A stretch of DNA of 64,000 bases from Pseudomonas viridiflava (GTDB lineage: Bacteria > Pseudomonadota > Gammaproteobacteria > Pseudomonadales > Pseudomonadaceae): NCBI RefSeq assembly GCF_900589395.1, contig NZ_UUIS01000027.1:193002-257001 (forward strand). Direction: 5' to 3'. A model generated the notes under the pieces. The model was not told the origin of the DNA. It saw only the letters and a list, made by a program, of their open reading frames with translations, and did no database searches. The translations under genes were made by a program, and so were the position numbers. Below are positions 1 to 7,597 of this stretch, in pieces (position 1 is the first letter of the stretch; each line of letters begins with the position of its first letter).

Positions 1-232
1 GATGGGTCACGGTTTCGCCATAGGCCAGGGTCTGCAGGTTGATGTCCTGCCCCAGCCGCCAGCGCAGGATGCCCTCGCCACTGGCCGTGGCCAGGTAATG
101 GCCGCTGCCGGTGCGCGCATGGTCGCCGTGACCGTGGGTGATGACGGCGCGGTCTACCGGCCGCCACGGATCGATATAGAAATCTCCGGGCGGGCAATAC
201 AGACCTTCGGGACGGGCAACGACAAGATCCAT
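1..232 (-). CDS. ligase-associated DNA exonuclease, N-terminal part (runs off the left edge)
   Basis: The first 77 codons of a metallo-beta-lactamase-fold protein are visible on the minus strand; the rest lies outside the window. The metal-binding motif HGHGDH (HxHxDH) is at residues 33-38, preceded by CPPGDFYIDPWRPV, an opening I recognise from the ligase-associated exonuclease family. In this family the enzyme is encoded with an ATP-dependent DNA ligase and acts in DNA end processing and repair. The ligase gene would be expected just beyond the left edge, which cannot be checked here. The ATG at 232 is the first start in the frame. The family call rests on a short segment. Confidence 0.75.
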   Translation of the reverse strand, partial: MDLVVARPEGLYCPPGDFYIDPWRPVDRAVITHGHGDHARTGSGHYLATASGEGILRWRLGQDINLQTLAYGETVTH

Positions 233-341
233 GGGGCAACCAGTGCAATGGGCGTGTCAGTTAGGAGCCGCCGCGCCGTGCGCAAGTTCAGCGGTTTTAT
301 CTCGCAACCACCGCCTGGGTGCCCGCCAACACTCGATCTGC

Positions 342-379
342 AGGAGGTGATGTTCATGCCGCTCAGGCGTTGGGTCTGA
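342..379 (+). other. perfect Shine-Dalgarno sequence followed by a 7-codon ORF
   Basis: AGGAGGTGAT at 342-351 matches the full anti-Shine-Dalgarno end of 16S rRNA. An ATG at 356 opens a 7-codon frame (MPLRRWV) ending at 379, antisense to the last codons of the SRPBCC gene. The 8-base spacing is ideal, but nothing shows that it is transcribed. It may be chance. Confidence 0.2.
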
Positions 380-890
380 CAAGAGCCCGCTGCGCCGCCT
401 CGACCAATCCTTCCAGCCACTGCTGATGCCCATTGATCATCGGGTTGGGGCGCGTCCTGGCCAGTGCCTTGGCCGGCGTGCCGTTCTGGGTTTCCTGGGT
501 CAGGATCCGTACCCGCCCACCCGGCAGGTCTTCGAGCAGCCAGGCGTGGTGCACGTCCAGTCGCGTATCGGCAGCGCCTTCGACCCAGCCATGCCAGGCC
601 ACCCGTGCCGGCTGCCCAGGCTGGGGCGCAACGTGCTCGACCACCTCGGCCTGGACCGGAAAACCAAAGGTACTGAAACGAAACCGTGCGCCGGTGGCCA
701 GTTCAGGCCCGTGCCCGGCCTCGAACGCAATGTCGGCACAGTTGCTGTAATAGCCGGGCCAGAGAGACGGCGTATCGAGCAACGGCCAGACACTGGCCAC
801 GCTCAGGCCGGCGACGATGACTTCGTTGCTGGCAAAGTTATCGGCTGTGCCCGGGAGGTAGCCTTGCGGCCAATCAATCGCATGCTGCAT
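363..890 (-). CDS. SRPBCC domain-containing protein
   Basis: The 175-residue product has the layout of a START/Bet v1-like (SRPBCC, polyketide-cyclase type) fold: an N-terminal strand with the phrase VASVWPLL, a middle block with FSTFGFPVQAEVVEH, and a C-terminal helix after NPMINGHQQWLEGL. Proteins of this fold bind hydrophobic ligands; the ligand here is unknown. The ATG at 890 is chosen because GAGGA lies about 7 bases upstream; an ATG at 947 is possible but adds unrelated residues. It is divergent from the LysR regulator, 92 bases away, so that regulator probably controls it. Confidence 0.75.
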   Translation of the reverse strand: MQHAIDWPQGYLPGTADNFASNEVIVAGLSVASVWPLLDTPSLWPGYYSNCADIAFEAGHGPELATGARFRFSTFGFPVQAEVVEHVAPQPGQPARVAWHGWVEGAADTRLDVHHAWLLEDLPGGRVRILTQETQNGTPAKALARTRPNPMINGHQQWLEGLVEAAQRALVRPNA

Positions 891-982
891 GAAGTGTTCC
901 TCGGTGATGAGCTTTGACGAGGGCCATTTTCGCGGCGCACACTCCATAAGACCAATCGTATCCCCTGAGGCTTTGCATCAGC

Positions 983-1885
983 ATGCGTGATATCAGAAGC
1001 CTGGACCTCAACCTGCTCAAGGCCCTCGACGCCCTGCTTGAAGAAGGCAGTGTCACCCGCGCCGCCAGTCGCCTGTCGCTGACGCAGCCGGCGGTCAGCG
1101 GCATGCTGACCCGCCTGCGTGAAAGCTTCGACGACCCGTTGTTCGTACGTGCGCAGCGCGGCATCGTGCCCACGCCACGGGCGCAGGCCCTGGCCGTACC
1201 GGTGCGGCAAGTGCTGAACGAGATCGAACAGTTGTTGCAGCCACAGGCCTTCGAGCCGGGGCAGGCCAGCCTGACGCTGACCCTGGCCGCCACTGACTAC
1301 GCCCAACGCACACTGGTGCTGCCCTTGCTGGCCCGTGTGCGCAATGAGGCGCCGGGTGTGCGTCTGGCGATCCGGCCGGTGGACGATGAACGGGTAACCC
1401 GCCAGCTGGAAAGCGGCGAGGTCGACCTGGCGATCCTGACCCCGGAAACCACGTTCGAAGGCCTGCATGCCCGGCACCTGTACGATGAACGCTATGGGGT
1501 GGTGATGCGCCATGGGCATCCGGCGGCGCAGGACCTGGACCTCGACACGTTCTGCGCGCTGGACCATGCCATCGTGTCCTTCAGCGGTCATGCCTTCAGC
1601 GGCGTGACCGACCAGGCGCTGGCGGCACTGGGCCGAACGCGGCGGGTCAGCCTGTCGGTCACCAGTTTTCTGTTGCTGCTCGAAGCGGTCAGCCACAGCG
1701 ACCTGATTGCCGTAGTGCCCCGGCGCCTGGTGTCCGCCCACGACGGCCTGCACTGGCACGAGCCGCCACTGGCGATTGCGGGTTTTGCCAAACGGGCCGC
1801 CTGGCATGCGCGTACCCACCACAGCGCAGCCCATCGCTGGCTGCGCAGCCTGTTGTTCGAGGTGGCGGGCCTTGGCACACATTGA
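983..1885 (+). CDS. LysR family transcriptional regulator
   Basis: The 300-residue protein has the usual LysR length. A winged helix-turn-helix occupies residues 1-60 (DLNLLKALDALLEEGSVTRA, then LTQPAVSGMLTRLRE), and a periplasmic-binding-protein-like effector domain covers about 90-295. The N-terminal style (RSLDLNLLKALDALL) resembles the NodD/PcpR/SyrM-like branch. It is divergently transcribed from the SRPBCC gene, the usual arrangement for a LysR regulator and its target. The effector cannot be deduced. Confidence 0.9.
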   Translation: MRDIRSLDLNLLKALDALLEEGSVTRAASRLSLTQPAVSGMLTRLRESFDDPLFVRAQRGIVPTPRAQALAVPVRQVLNEIEQLLQPQAFEPGQASLTLTLAATDYAQRTLVLPLLARVRNEAPGVRLAIRPVDDERVTRQLESGEVDLAILTPETTFEGLHARHLYDERYGVVMRHGHPAAQDLDLDTFCALDHAIVSFSGHAFSGVTDQALAALGRTRRVSLSVTSFLLLLEAVSHSDLIAVVPRRLVSAHDGLHWHEPPLAIAGFAKRAAWHARTHHSAAHRWLRSLLFEVAGLGTH

Positions 1886-2012
1886 CGCAGCGCCACAGTT
1901 GCCATTCACGGCGATTTGTAAACAATAGCGCCCCTGATGTTCTTGCTGCCGAGACCTGCATGCCCGTTTTTCCTGTTCATAGAGATGCTACGCCACACCC
2001 GAAGGCCCGCCC

Positions 2013-2516
2013 ATGACCGAACTCACCATCGAATTGGTCCCCACCGACCCCGAACAGATCGAGCTGATCAGCAACCTCTATCAGTTCTATGCCTACGAGT
2101 CCTCGGACTGGGAGTTGCAAGACGTCGAAGAGGATGGCCGCTTCTACATCCATGACGAGCACTTGATGCGCTACTGGCATGAGCCTGACTGGAGCGCCAA
2201 CTTGCTGCGGGTCAATGGCGAGGTGGCCGGCTTTGTATTGATCGAGCGCAGCGAGTTGCCCGGCATCGACGCGCTGGAGCTGGCCGACCTGTTCATCCTC
2301 AAGCGTTACCGGCGCCGTGGCATCGGTCGCTCCTTGATGGGTGAGGTGCTGATGAGCGGCCATGAGAACTGGCTGGTGCGCTACTACCCGCACGATGAAG
2401 TCGCCGACGCGTTCTGGGGCAAGGTCCTGGAAGACCTGCCCCGCCCGGCGCGCGCCATCGAGCTTGACGATGATCCGGAACTGGTCAACTACCTGGTGAC
2501 CCGGGTCATGCATTGA
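2013..2516 (+). CDS. GNAT family N-acetyltransferase
   Basis: This 167-residue protein is a single GNAT domain. The acetyl-CoA pyrophosphate-binding motif RRRGIG is at about residues 100-105, after the beta-4 strand ALELADLFIL. It would transfer an acetyl group to an amine; the substrate is unknown. The start at 2013 has a GAAGG-type ribosome site just upstream. It ends 34 bases from the convergent EamA transporter gene. Confidence 0.87.
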   Translation: MTELTIELVPTDPEQIELISNLYQFYAYESSDWELQDVEEDGRFYIHDEHLMRYWHEPDWSANLLRVNGEVAGFVLIERSELPGIDALELADLFILKRYRRRGIGRSLMGEVLMSGHENWLVRYYPHDEVADAFWGKVLEDLPRPARAIELDDDPELVNYLVTRVMH

Positions 2517-2550
2517 AACCCGTTATGCCAGGCGGCGGTATGCGGCGTGT

Positions 2551-3459
2551 TCAGCGTCGCGTGGGGCTTGGCTGGCTGGCATGTTTCCTCGCCCCGACCA
2601 CACAGCCGATCACCGCGACAGTCACTGCCAGCATGCCCAGGCTGACGGGCTCGCCGAGCAGGGTCGCCGCCAGCGCCAGGCCAAAAAACGGTTGCAGCAA
2701 CTGCAACTGGCCCACGGCCGCCACGCCGCCCTGTACCAGCCCGCGGTACCAGAACACGAAGCCCACCAGCATGCTGAACACCGAGACATACCCCAGGCTG
2801 AGCCAGGCTGGCAGGGGAATGGCGTCCAGGGTTGCCGGCAGTGTCCACAGGCTCAGCACCAGCATGAACGGCAAGGCCAGTACCAAGGCCCAGCAGATCA
2901 CCTGCCAGCCGCCCAGTGTCCTGGACAGCCGCGCGCCTTCGGCATAGCCCAGGCCGCAGGCCAGGATCGCCAGCAGCATCAGCCCGTCGCCCAGCAGGTT
3001 GGCGGCCACGCCCTGGCTGAAGGCAAAGCCGGCGACCATCAGGCTGCCCAGCCCCGAGAACAGCCAGAACACCGGGCGGGGACGCTCGCCGCAACGCAGC
3101 ACGCCAAACAGCGCGGTGGCCAGTGGCAGCAGGCCGACAAACACGATGCTGTGTGCCGAGGTGACCTGTTGCAGGGCAAGCGCTGTCAGCAAGGGAAAGC
3201 CCACTACCACGCCAGCGGCGACGATGCCCAGCGACAGCCGTTGTGAGCGGGCCGGGCGTGGCTGGCCAAACAGCCACAACACGGCCAGGGCCAGCACCCC
3301 GGCGATACTGGCGCGGGCGAAGGTCAGAAACAGCGGGTCGAACGCTGACACTGCCAGGCGCGTCGCGGGCAGCGAACCGCTGAAAATGATTACGCCGATC
3401 AGGCCGTTGAGCCAGCCGGCCAGTGCCGGCGTCGGTTGCAGGACAAGAGTAGGGGGCAT
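2551..3459 (-). CDS. DMT superfamily transporter with two EamA domains
   Basis: The 302-residue protein is predicted to have about ten membrane helices in two EamA repeats, the RhaT/YdcZ-like drug/metabolite exporter layout. It sits in the inner membrane and probably exports a small metabolite or amino acid. The gene is divergent from a MocR-type regulator that starts 70 bases away. Such regulator-exporter pairs are common, so the regulator probably controls this gene. The substrate is not evident. Confidence 0.87.
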   Translation of the reverse strand: MPPTLVLQPTPALAGWLNGLIGVIIFSGSLPATRLAVSAFDPLFLTFARASIAGVLALAVLWLFGQPRPARSQRLSLGIVAAGVVVGFPLLTALALQQVTSAHSIVFVGLLPLATALFGVLRCGERPRPVFWLFSGLGSLMVAGFAFSQGVAANLLGDGLMLLAILACGLGYAEGARLSRTLGGWQVICWALVLALPFMLVLSLWTLPATLDAIPLPAWLSLGYVSVFSMLVGFVFWYRGLVQGGVAAVGQLQLLQPFFGLALAATLLGEPVSLGMLAVTVAVIGCVVGARKHASQPSPTRR

Positions 3460-3529
3460 CGGGGCGGACTCGTGGCGGTTGCGAGAACGCCATGCTAGGC
3501 GCCACTATCAGCACAATCAAAAAATTGTC

Positions 3530-4876
3530 ATGGATACATTGCTCATGCCACGCGCGCGCTACAAGACACTGGTCGACACCCTGGCAGCGGACATTCGCAC
3601 CGGTCGCCTGCTGCCCGGCTCGCGGCTGCCGACCCATCGCCAGCTGGCCACCGAGCACGGCCTGGGGCTGGTCACCGCCTCGCGGGTGTATGCCGAACTG
3701 CAAGCCATGGGCCTGGTCAGTGGCGAGACCGGGCGCGGGACGTTCGTGCGCGACTCGTCACTGCCGCCTGGCCTGGGCATTGACCAGAAACACATGGCAG
3801 TCGGCATGGCGGACCTGAATTTCAACTACCCGGCCTTGCCCGAGCAAGCCGAACTGCTGCGCGCGGCCTTGCGCCAGCTGGCGGCGAGTGGTGACCTGGA
3901 CGCGTTGCTGCGCTACCAGCCGCATGCCGGCCGCGCGCATGAGCGCGCCTGTGTGGCGCGGCACCTGGCGGCGCGCGGGCTGAGGGTGAGCGCCGGGCAG
4001 GTGCTGATCGTCAATGGTGCGCAGCAAGGGCTGGCCGTGACGCTGATGGCGCTGTTGAAACCGGGGGATGTGATTGCCGCCGATGCCGTGACCTATTCGG
4101 GTTTCAAGGTACTGGCCGAAGCCCTGCACCTGGAAATCGTCGCCATCCCGGTGCTGGCGCACGGCCCGGACCTGATGGCACTCGATGCCCTGTGCCAGCG
4201 GCGGCGGGTGAAGGCGGTGTACAGCATGCCGACGCTGCACAATCCGCTGGGCTGGGTCATGGATACCGCGCAACGGGCGCACCTGGTGGACATCGCTCGC
4301 CGCCACGATCTGCTGCTCATCGAAGACGCCGCCTATGCCTTTCTGGTCCAGGGTGCGCCAGCGCCGCTGGCCAGCCTGGCGCCGGAACGTACGGTGCATG
4401 TCTGCGGGCTGTCCAAGAGTGTGGCCACCGGCCTGCGCGTCGGCTTTATCAGCGCGCCGCCAGACAAGGTGCCGGCACTGGAGCGCATCATCCGCGCCAC
4501 CACCTGGAACACGCCCGGCGTCTTGACCGCCATCGCCTGCCAATGGCTGGAAGACGGCACGGTGATGCAGCTTGAAGAACAAAAGCGCCAGGATGCCCAG
4601 GCCCGCCAACGCCTCGCCGCCCAAGTGCTGCACGGGCTGGAGATGTGCAGCCATCCGGCGTCGTATTTTCTCTGGCTGCCCCTGGTCGAAGACGCCCGCG
4701 CCGAACCGATTGTCGCCGCGTTGCAGCGTGAGCGAGTGGCTGTGTCCAGCGCCGAACCCTTTGCCATCACCCGCCACGTCCCGCAGGCCCTGCGCCTGGC
4801 ACTGGGCTCGGTCGACCTGACCACGCTGCGCACGGCGCTGGAGAAGGTGAAATGGGTGGTGGAGGCGCATACCTGA
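3530..4876 (+). CDS. MocR-type regulator: GntR helix-turn-helix fused to an aminotransferase domain (PdxR-like)
   Basis: The 448-residue protein has a GntR-type winged helix at about 8-75 (LPTHRQLATEHGLGLVTASRVY) and a fold-type I aminotransferase domain from about 95. The PLP lysine is K296 in GLSKSVATG; the HNPLG motif at 237-241 and EDAAY supply cofactor contacts. MocR proteins bind PLP or an aldimine and mostly regulate transcription rather than transaminate. The ATG at 3530 gives a full DNA-binding domain, and the open frame upstream is antisense to the exporter. It is divergent from that EamA gene, its likely target. Confidence 0.88.
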   Translation: MDTLLMPRARYKTLVDTLAADIRTGRLLPGSRLPTHRQLATEHGLGLVTASRVYAELQAMGLVSGETGRGTFVRDSSLPPGLGIDQKHMAVGMADLNFNYPALPEQAELLRAALRQLAASGDLDALLRYQPHAGRAHERACVARHLAARGLRVSAGQVLIVNGAQQGLAVTLMALLKPGDVIAADAVTYSGFKVLAEALHLEIVAIPVLAHGPDLMALDALCQRRRVKAVYSMPTLHNPLGWVMDTAQRAHLVDIARRHDLLLIEDAAYAFLVQGAPAPLASLAPERTVHVCGLSKSVATGLRVGFISAPPDKVPALERIIRATTWNTPGVLTAIACQWLEDGTVMQLEEQKRQDAQARQRLAAQVLHGLEMCSHPASYFLWLPLVEDARAEPIVAALQRERVAVSSAEPFAITRHVPQALRLALGSVDLTTLRTALEKVKWVVEAHT

Positions 4877-4890
4877 TTGTTGCCAGTGAC

Positions 4891-4982
4891 GTGGGAGCGA
4901 CCCACGGTCGCGAAAGGGCCGGTGCAGGCCCACCATTTCTGGTGCCTGGCGATCAGTTTTCGCGACCGCTGGTCGCGCCTAC
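4891..4982. repeat. REP-type inverted repeat at the end of convergent genes
   Basis: Two arms of about 25 bases, 4891-4915 and 4957-4982, are complementary with about four mismatches; the inner core CGGTCGCGAAA pairs with TTTCGCGACCG. It sits between the convergent MocR and DUF4304 genes and can act as a bidirectional terminator. The right arm lies inside the DUF4304 gene and encodes its last residues. Confidence 0.75.
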
Positions 4983-5561
4983 CTGCGCCAGCTCTGCTTT
5001 GAGCGTTGTCGCCCGCTCCGGCGCACGGGCCAGGCCGATCCGCACCAGGTCCTGGGCACGTTCACGCAGGCCCAGGTGCATGGCAATGCGTGCCAGGTGC
5101 AGGGCGGTGCGGGCGTGAATCGTGTCGGGGTCGATTTCGCGCTGCAGCAAGGCTTCATAGCTTTGCGGGTAATGGGCATGTTGGGCAAAGAACGCTCGCC
5201 CCACGCGTGCCCATTCGCTGAGGATGAACTCCAGGGTTTCTTCGGCCTCGGCTTCGGTGGCGCTGTAGGCCCAACCGAAGGCCGGCCCGGTGGGTGGCTC
5301 AATGCGATCGCGAAAGATGCAGTGCGACTCGGTCATGGCGTTCGCAGCCACCGGCAGGCCACCCTCGGGCGGGATAAAGTCCAGGTGCGCCCCCAGGTTC
5401 AGGTAGCACTGGTCGCCACCGCGCGCACCCTGCACGTTGAACACATGGATCAACGGCCCGTCGAGGCGGCGCAAGGTCTGGCCCGAGCCCTTGAACCCTT
5501 CGGCGCGCAGCACCGGATACAACCTTTGCGCCAGCAGCCTGAAGAAATCATTGCGGGTCAT
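4953..5561 (-). CDS. DUF4304 domain-containing protein
   Basis: The 202-residue protein opens with TRNDFFRLLAQRLYPVLRAEGFKG, a region that fits the DUF4304 family of unknown function. No signal peptide or membrane segment is seen. A charged alpha-helical tail follows. The start overlaps the end of the GFA gene by 14 bases, so the two are probably co-transcribed and translationally coupled. The last residues, VGATSGREN, are encoded by the arm of a REP repeat, so the C-terminus looks acquired by repeat insertion. DUF4304 proteins have been found among putative immunity genes, but no toxin is seen here. Confidence 0.7.
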   Translation of the reverse strand: MTRNDFFRLLAQRLYPVLRAEGFKGSGQTLRRLDGPLIHVFNVQGARGGDQCYLNLGAHLDFIPPEGGLPVAANAMTESHCIFRDRIEPPTGPAFGWAYSATEAEAEETLEFILSEWARVGRAFFAQHAHYPQSYEALLQREIDPDTIHARTALHLARIAMHLGLRERAQDLVRIGLARAPERATTLKAELAQVGATSGREN

Positions 5562-5967
5562 GGGGGGTGTCCTCAAGAGGTGGAACAACGGCCTTGTCAG
5601 ACCAGGCAGGGCGCGAGTCGAGCCAGACATGCCGGCTTTTGCCTGGCGCCCATGGCGTATCCAGCGTGGCCACGGCCAGTGAAATCCAGTCGGCAAACTG
5701 CCCGCCGGCATCGTGCCAGAACAGCGACGACCCGCAGTGTGCACAGAACTGCCGGGTGACGCCGGGCGAGGATTGATAACCCTTGAGCGACTCAAGGCCG
5801 CTGACGATCGACAGCGCCGTGCGCGGCACGCTGGCATAGGAGGCAAAGGCGGCGCCGTGGGCTTTCTGGCATTGCGTGCAATGGCAATGGCTCAGCGCCT
5901 GGGGTTCATTGAACAGTTGATAGCGGATGGCGCCGCACAGGCAACTGCCGTGGTGAAGTGCTTGCAT
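5548..5967 (-). CDS. GFA family (CENP-V/GFA domain) zinc-binding protein
   Basis: The 139-residue protein has the full cysteine pattern of the GFA fold: C9 and C11 in GSCLCG, C28, C30 and C33 in HCHCTQC, and C75 and C78 in FCAHCG. These bind two zinc ions. The family is named after a proposed glutathione-dependent formaldehyde-activating activity, but most members have no known reaction. The ATG at 5967 gives the usual compact N-terminus; an ATG at 5991 would add eight residues. The gene overlaps the start of the downstream DUF4304 gene. Confidence 0.85.
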   Translation of the reverse strand: MQALHHGSCLCGAIRYQLFNEPQALSHCHCTQCQKAHGAAFASYASVPRTALSIVSGLESLKGYQSSPGVTRQFCAHCGSSLFWHDAGGQFADWISLAVATLDTPWAPGKSRHVWLDSRPAWSDKAVVPPLEDTPHDPQ

Positions 5968-6018
5968 GCAATGAAAACCCTTGGGGTTCATGAGGGATCA
6001 CCCTGTGTTGCTGACGCA

Positions 6019-6201
6019 GCGCTTTCGTGCAGCAAACATGGAATCGGTGTAGGAGCGCGCTTGCCCGCGACTGGGCGCGAAGCGGCCACAAAATTGATGA
6101 AACACTGCAAATTTACGACTGCTACGCAGCCGGTCGCGGTGGTCCGGCATTCCGGCAAGCGCGCTCCTACACCGGGTCCATGTCTTCTGCGTGAAAGCGC
6201 T
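6019..6201. repeat. REPIN copy 1 with extended inverted flanks
   Basis: The core at 6048-6170 begins GTAGGAGCGCGCTTGCC and ends with its reverse complement. The flanks outside the core also pair: GCGCTTTC..GCAG..ACATGGA..CGGT at 6020-6047 matches the reverse complement of 6171-6200. The core is identical to copy 2 except for one base (A/G in GCTRCGCAGC). It lies upstream of the GFA gene. Confidence 0.85.
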
Positions 6202-6213
6202 CTTACCAAACAT

Positions 6214-6417
6214 AAAATAACTTATTGATTTTATTGGCTATAAAATTCACACCTGTAGGAGCGCGCTTGCCCGCGACTGGGCGCGAAGCGGCCACAAAAT
6301 TGATGAAACACTGCAAATTTACGACTGCTGCGCAGCCGGTCGCGGTGGTCCGGCATTCCGGCAAGCGCGCTCCTACAGCATTGAATTTAATATCTAATAA
6401 AATCAGTAAGTTATTTT
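6214..6417. repeat. REPIN copy 2 inside an AT-rich palindrome
   Basis: The REPIN core at 6255-6376 is flanked by AT-rich arms at 6214-6254 and 6377-6417 that are reverse complements with about seven mismatches in roughly 40 bases. Without the REPIN the arms alone would form a long hairpin, about 50 bases downstream of the histidine-kinase stop codon at 6470. The original hairpin may have been that gene's terminator. No RAYT transposase gene is in the window. Confidence 0.85.
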
Positions 6418-6469
6418 TCTGATGAAAGCCCACAGGTTAGCCGGTCTTCAAGCGCATGACACCTTGCGG

Positions 6470-7507
6470 CTAAAGCGATGCCCCATCGACCCTGGCCGGC
6501 AGCACCACTTCCACCACCGTGCCATTGTCGTTGCGCCAGACCGGCGTCGCACCCAGCTGCGCAGCAAAGCTGCCAATGATCTTCAGCCCCAGGCTGTGCC
6601 GGGTGGCTGCAGGTTCAGGGCCGGCAAAGCCCTTGCCATCGTCAGCCACGCGCAGGCGCAGGGTGTCCAGTGGCAGCGCTTCGAGCGACACCACGATGGT
6701 GCCCGGCCGGTCGGGCGCGAAGGCGTGCTTGAGGGCGTTGGTCACCAGCTCGGCGACCAGCATCGACAAGGTGGTCAGGCGCGTCAGGTCCAGGCGCACC
6801 TCGCTCGGCTCGACGATGCAGCGGATATGGCCCTGGCCGTTGACGCTGAGCAGGTCATGGCACAGCTCGGTCAGGCAGGCCGAGGCCGGCAGGTCGGCGC
6901 GGCTGGGGTCGTACAGGCGGCGGTGGATGCGCGAGATGATCTGCAGGCGCTGTTGCGCATCGTTCAGCACCTCAAGGGCATCGGCGCCGCGCTGCACATG
7001 CTGGCGGCCAACGTAAAGGATGCTGGAAATGAACTGCATGTTATTGGCGACCCGGTGCTGCAGCTCGGTAAACATGAAGTTCTGTTGGTCATAGAGCCGG
7101 CCGATGACCCGTTTGTCACGGCGCAGGCGCCTGCTGCTGCGTTGCATATAGTGGATCAGGGCGATGTCCACGGCGACGATAAAGGCATAGAACGCCAGCG
7201 CCAGCAAATCACTGCCGGAGGTTGAAAAGGGTCGGCCGGGGGAAATGAACCAGGCCCACGAGGCAACCCCCGACAACACGGCACACAGGATGCCGGGGCG
7301 GGTGCCGCAGAAGAAGGCCGTGAGAATCACCGCCGGGAAAAACGTCAGGAAGGGAAAGCCGACCGGCAGGTCGTCCATCAGGTGCAGGCGCGCGTACAGG
7401 CTGGCGCCGAAAATACCCAGGCACGTGGCGTACGCCAGCCACACACGGTTGCGCAGCAAGGCCGCGAACGCGAAGACGCGTTGCAGGAGTGGCCGTTTTT
7501 TAGACAA
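6470..7507 (-). CDS. DUF4118 membrane sensor histidine kinase of the HisKA_2/HWE type
   Basis: The 345-residue protein has an N-terminal DUF4118-like region with about four membrane helices (residues 22-120). A HisKA_2 dimerisation domain follows with phosphoacceptor H151 in ELQHRVANNMQ. The ATPase domain has the N-box ELVTNALKHAF (N257) and the G-box DDGKGF (289-294). It should autophosphorylate and pass the phosphate to an unlinked response regulator, since none is adjacent. The start codon is TTG at 7507, supported by GGGAG seven bases upstream; the next ATG would remove a membrane helix. The signal sensed is unknown. Confidence 0.87.
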   Translation of the reverse strand: MSKKRPLLQRVFAFAALLRNRVWLAYATCLGIFGASLYARLHLMDDLPVGFPFLTFFPAVILTAFFCGTRPGILCAVLSGVASWAWFISPGRPFSTSGSDLLALAFYAFIVAVDIALIHYMQRSSRRLRRDKRVIGRLYDQQNFMFTELQHRVANNMQFISSILYVGRQHVQRGADALEVLNDAQQRLQIISRIHRRLYDPSRADLPASACLTELCHDLLSVNGQGHIRCIVEPSEVRLDLTRLTTLSMLVAELVTNALKHAFAPDRPGTIVVSLEALPLDTLRLRVADDGKGFAGPEPAATRHSLGLKIIGSFAAQLGATPVWRNDNGTVVEVVLPARVDGASL

Positions 7508-7597
7508 GCAATTCTCCCAGGAGCGGCGGATAAGTGAGCGGGCAGAGCGAATGGCCCGGCATCCTATCCCAGCCGCATCGCCTGCGGGGAGGTATTT

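Noticed and set aside
2999..3529. N-terminal extension of the MocR regulator
   Set aside because: The frame is open but antisense to the EamA gene; the GntR fold starts just after the ATG at 3530.
6019..6417. Possible CRISPR-like repeat-spacer pattern
   Set aside because: There are only two direct copies of a 123-base element with palindromic ends. Unit size, spacing and lack of cas genes rule out a CRISPR array; they are REPINs.
6203..6433. Short ORFs of 65-76 codons in the REPINs
   Set aside because: They are translations of the repeats and recur on both strands with the same peptide (VGARLP...), so they are not genes.
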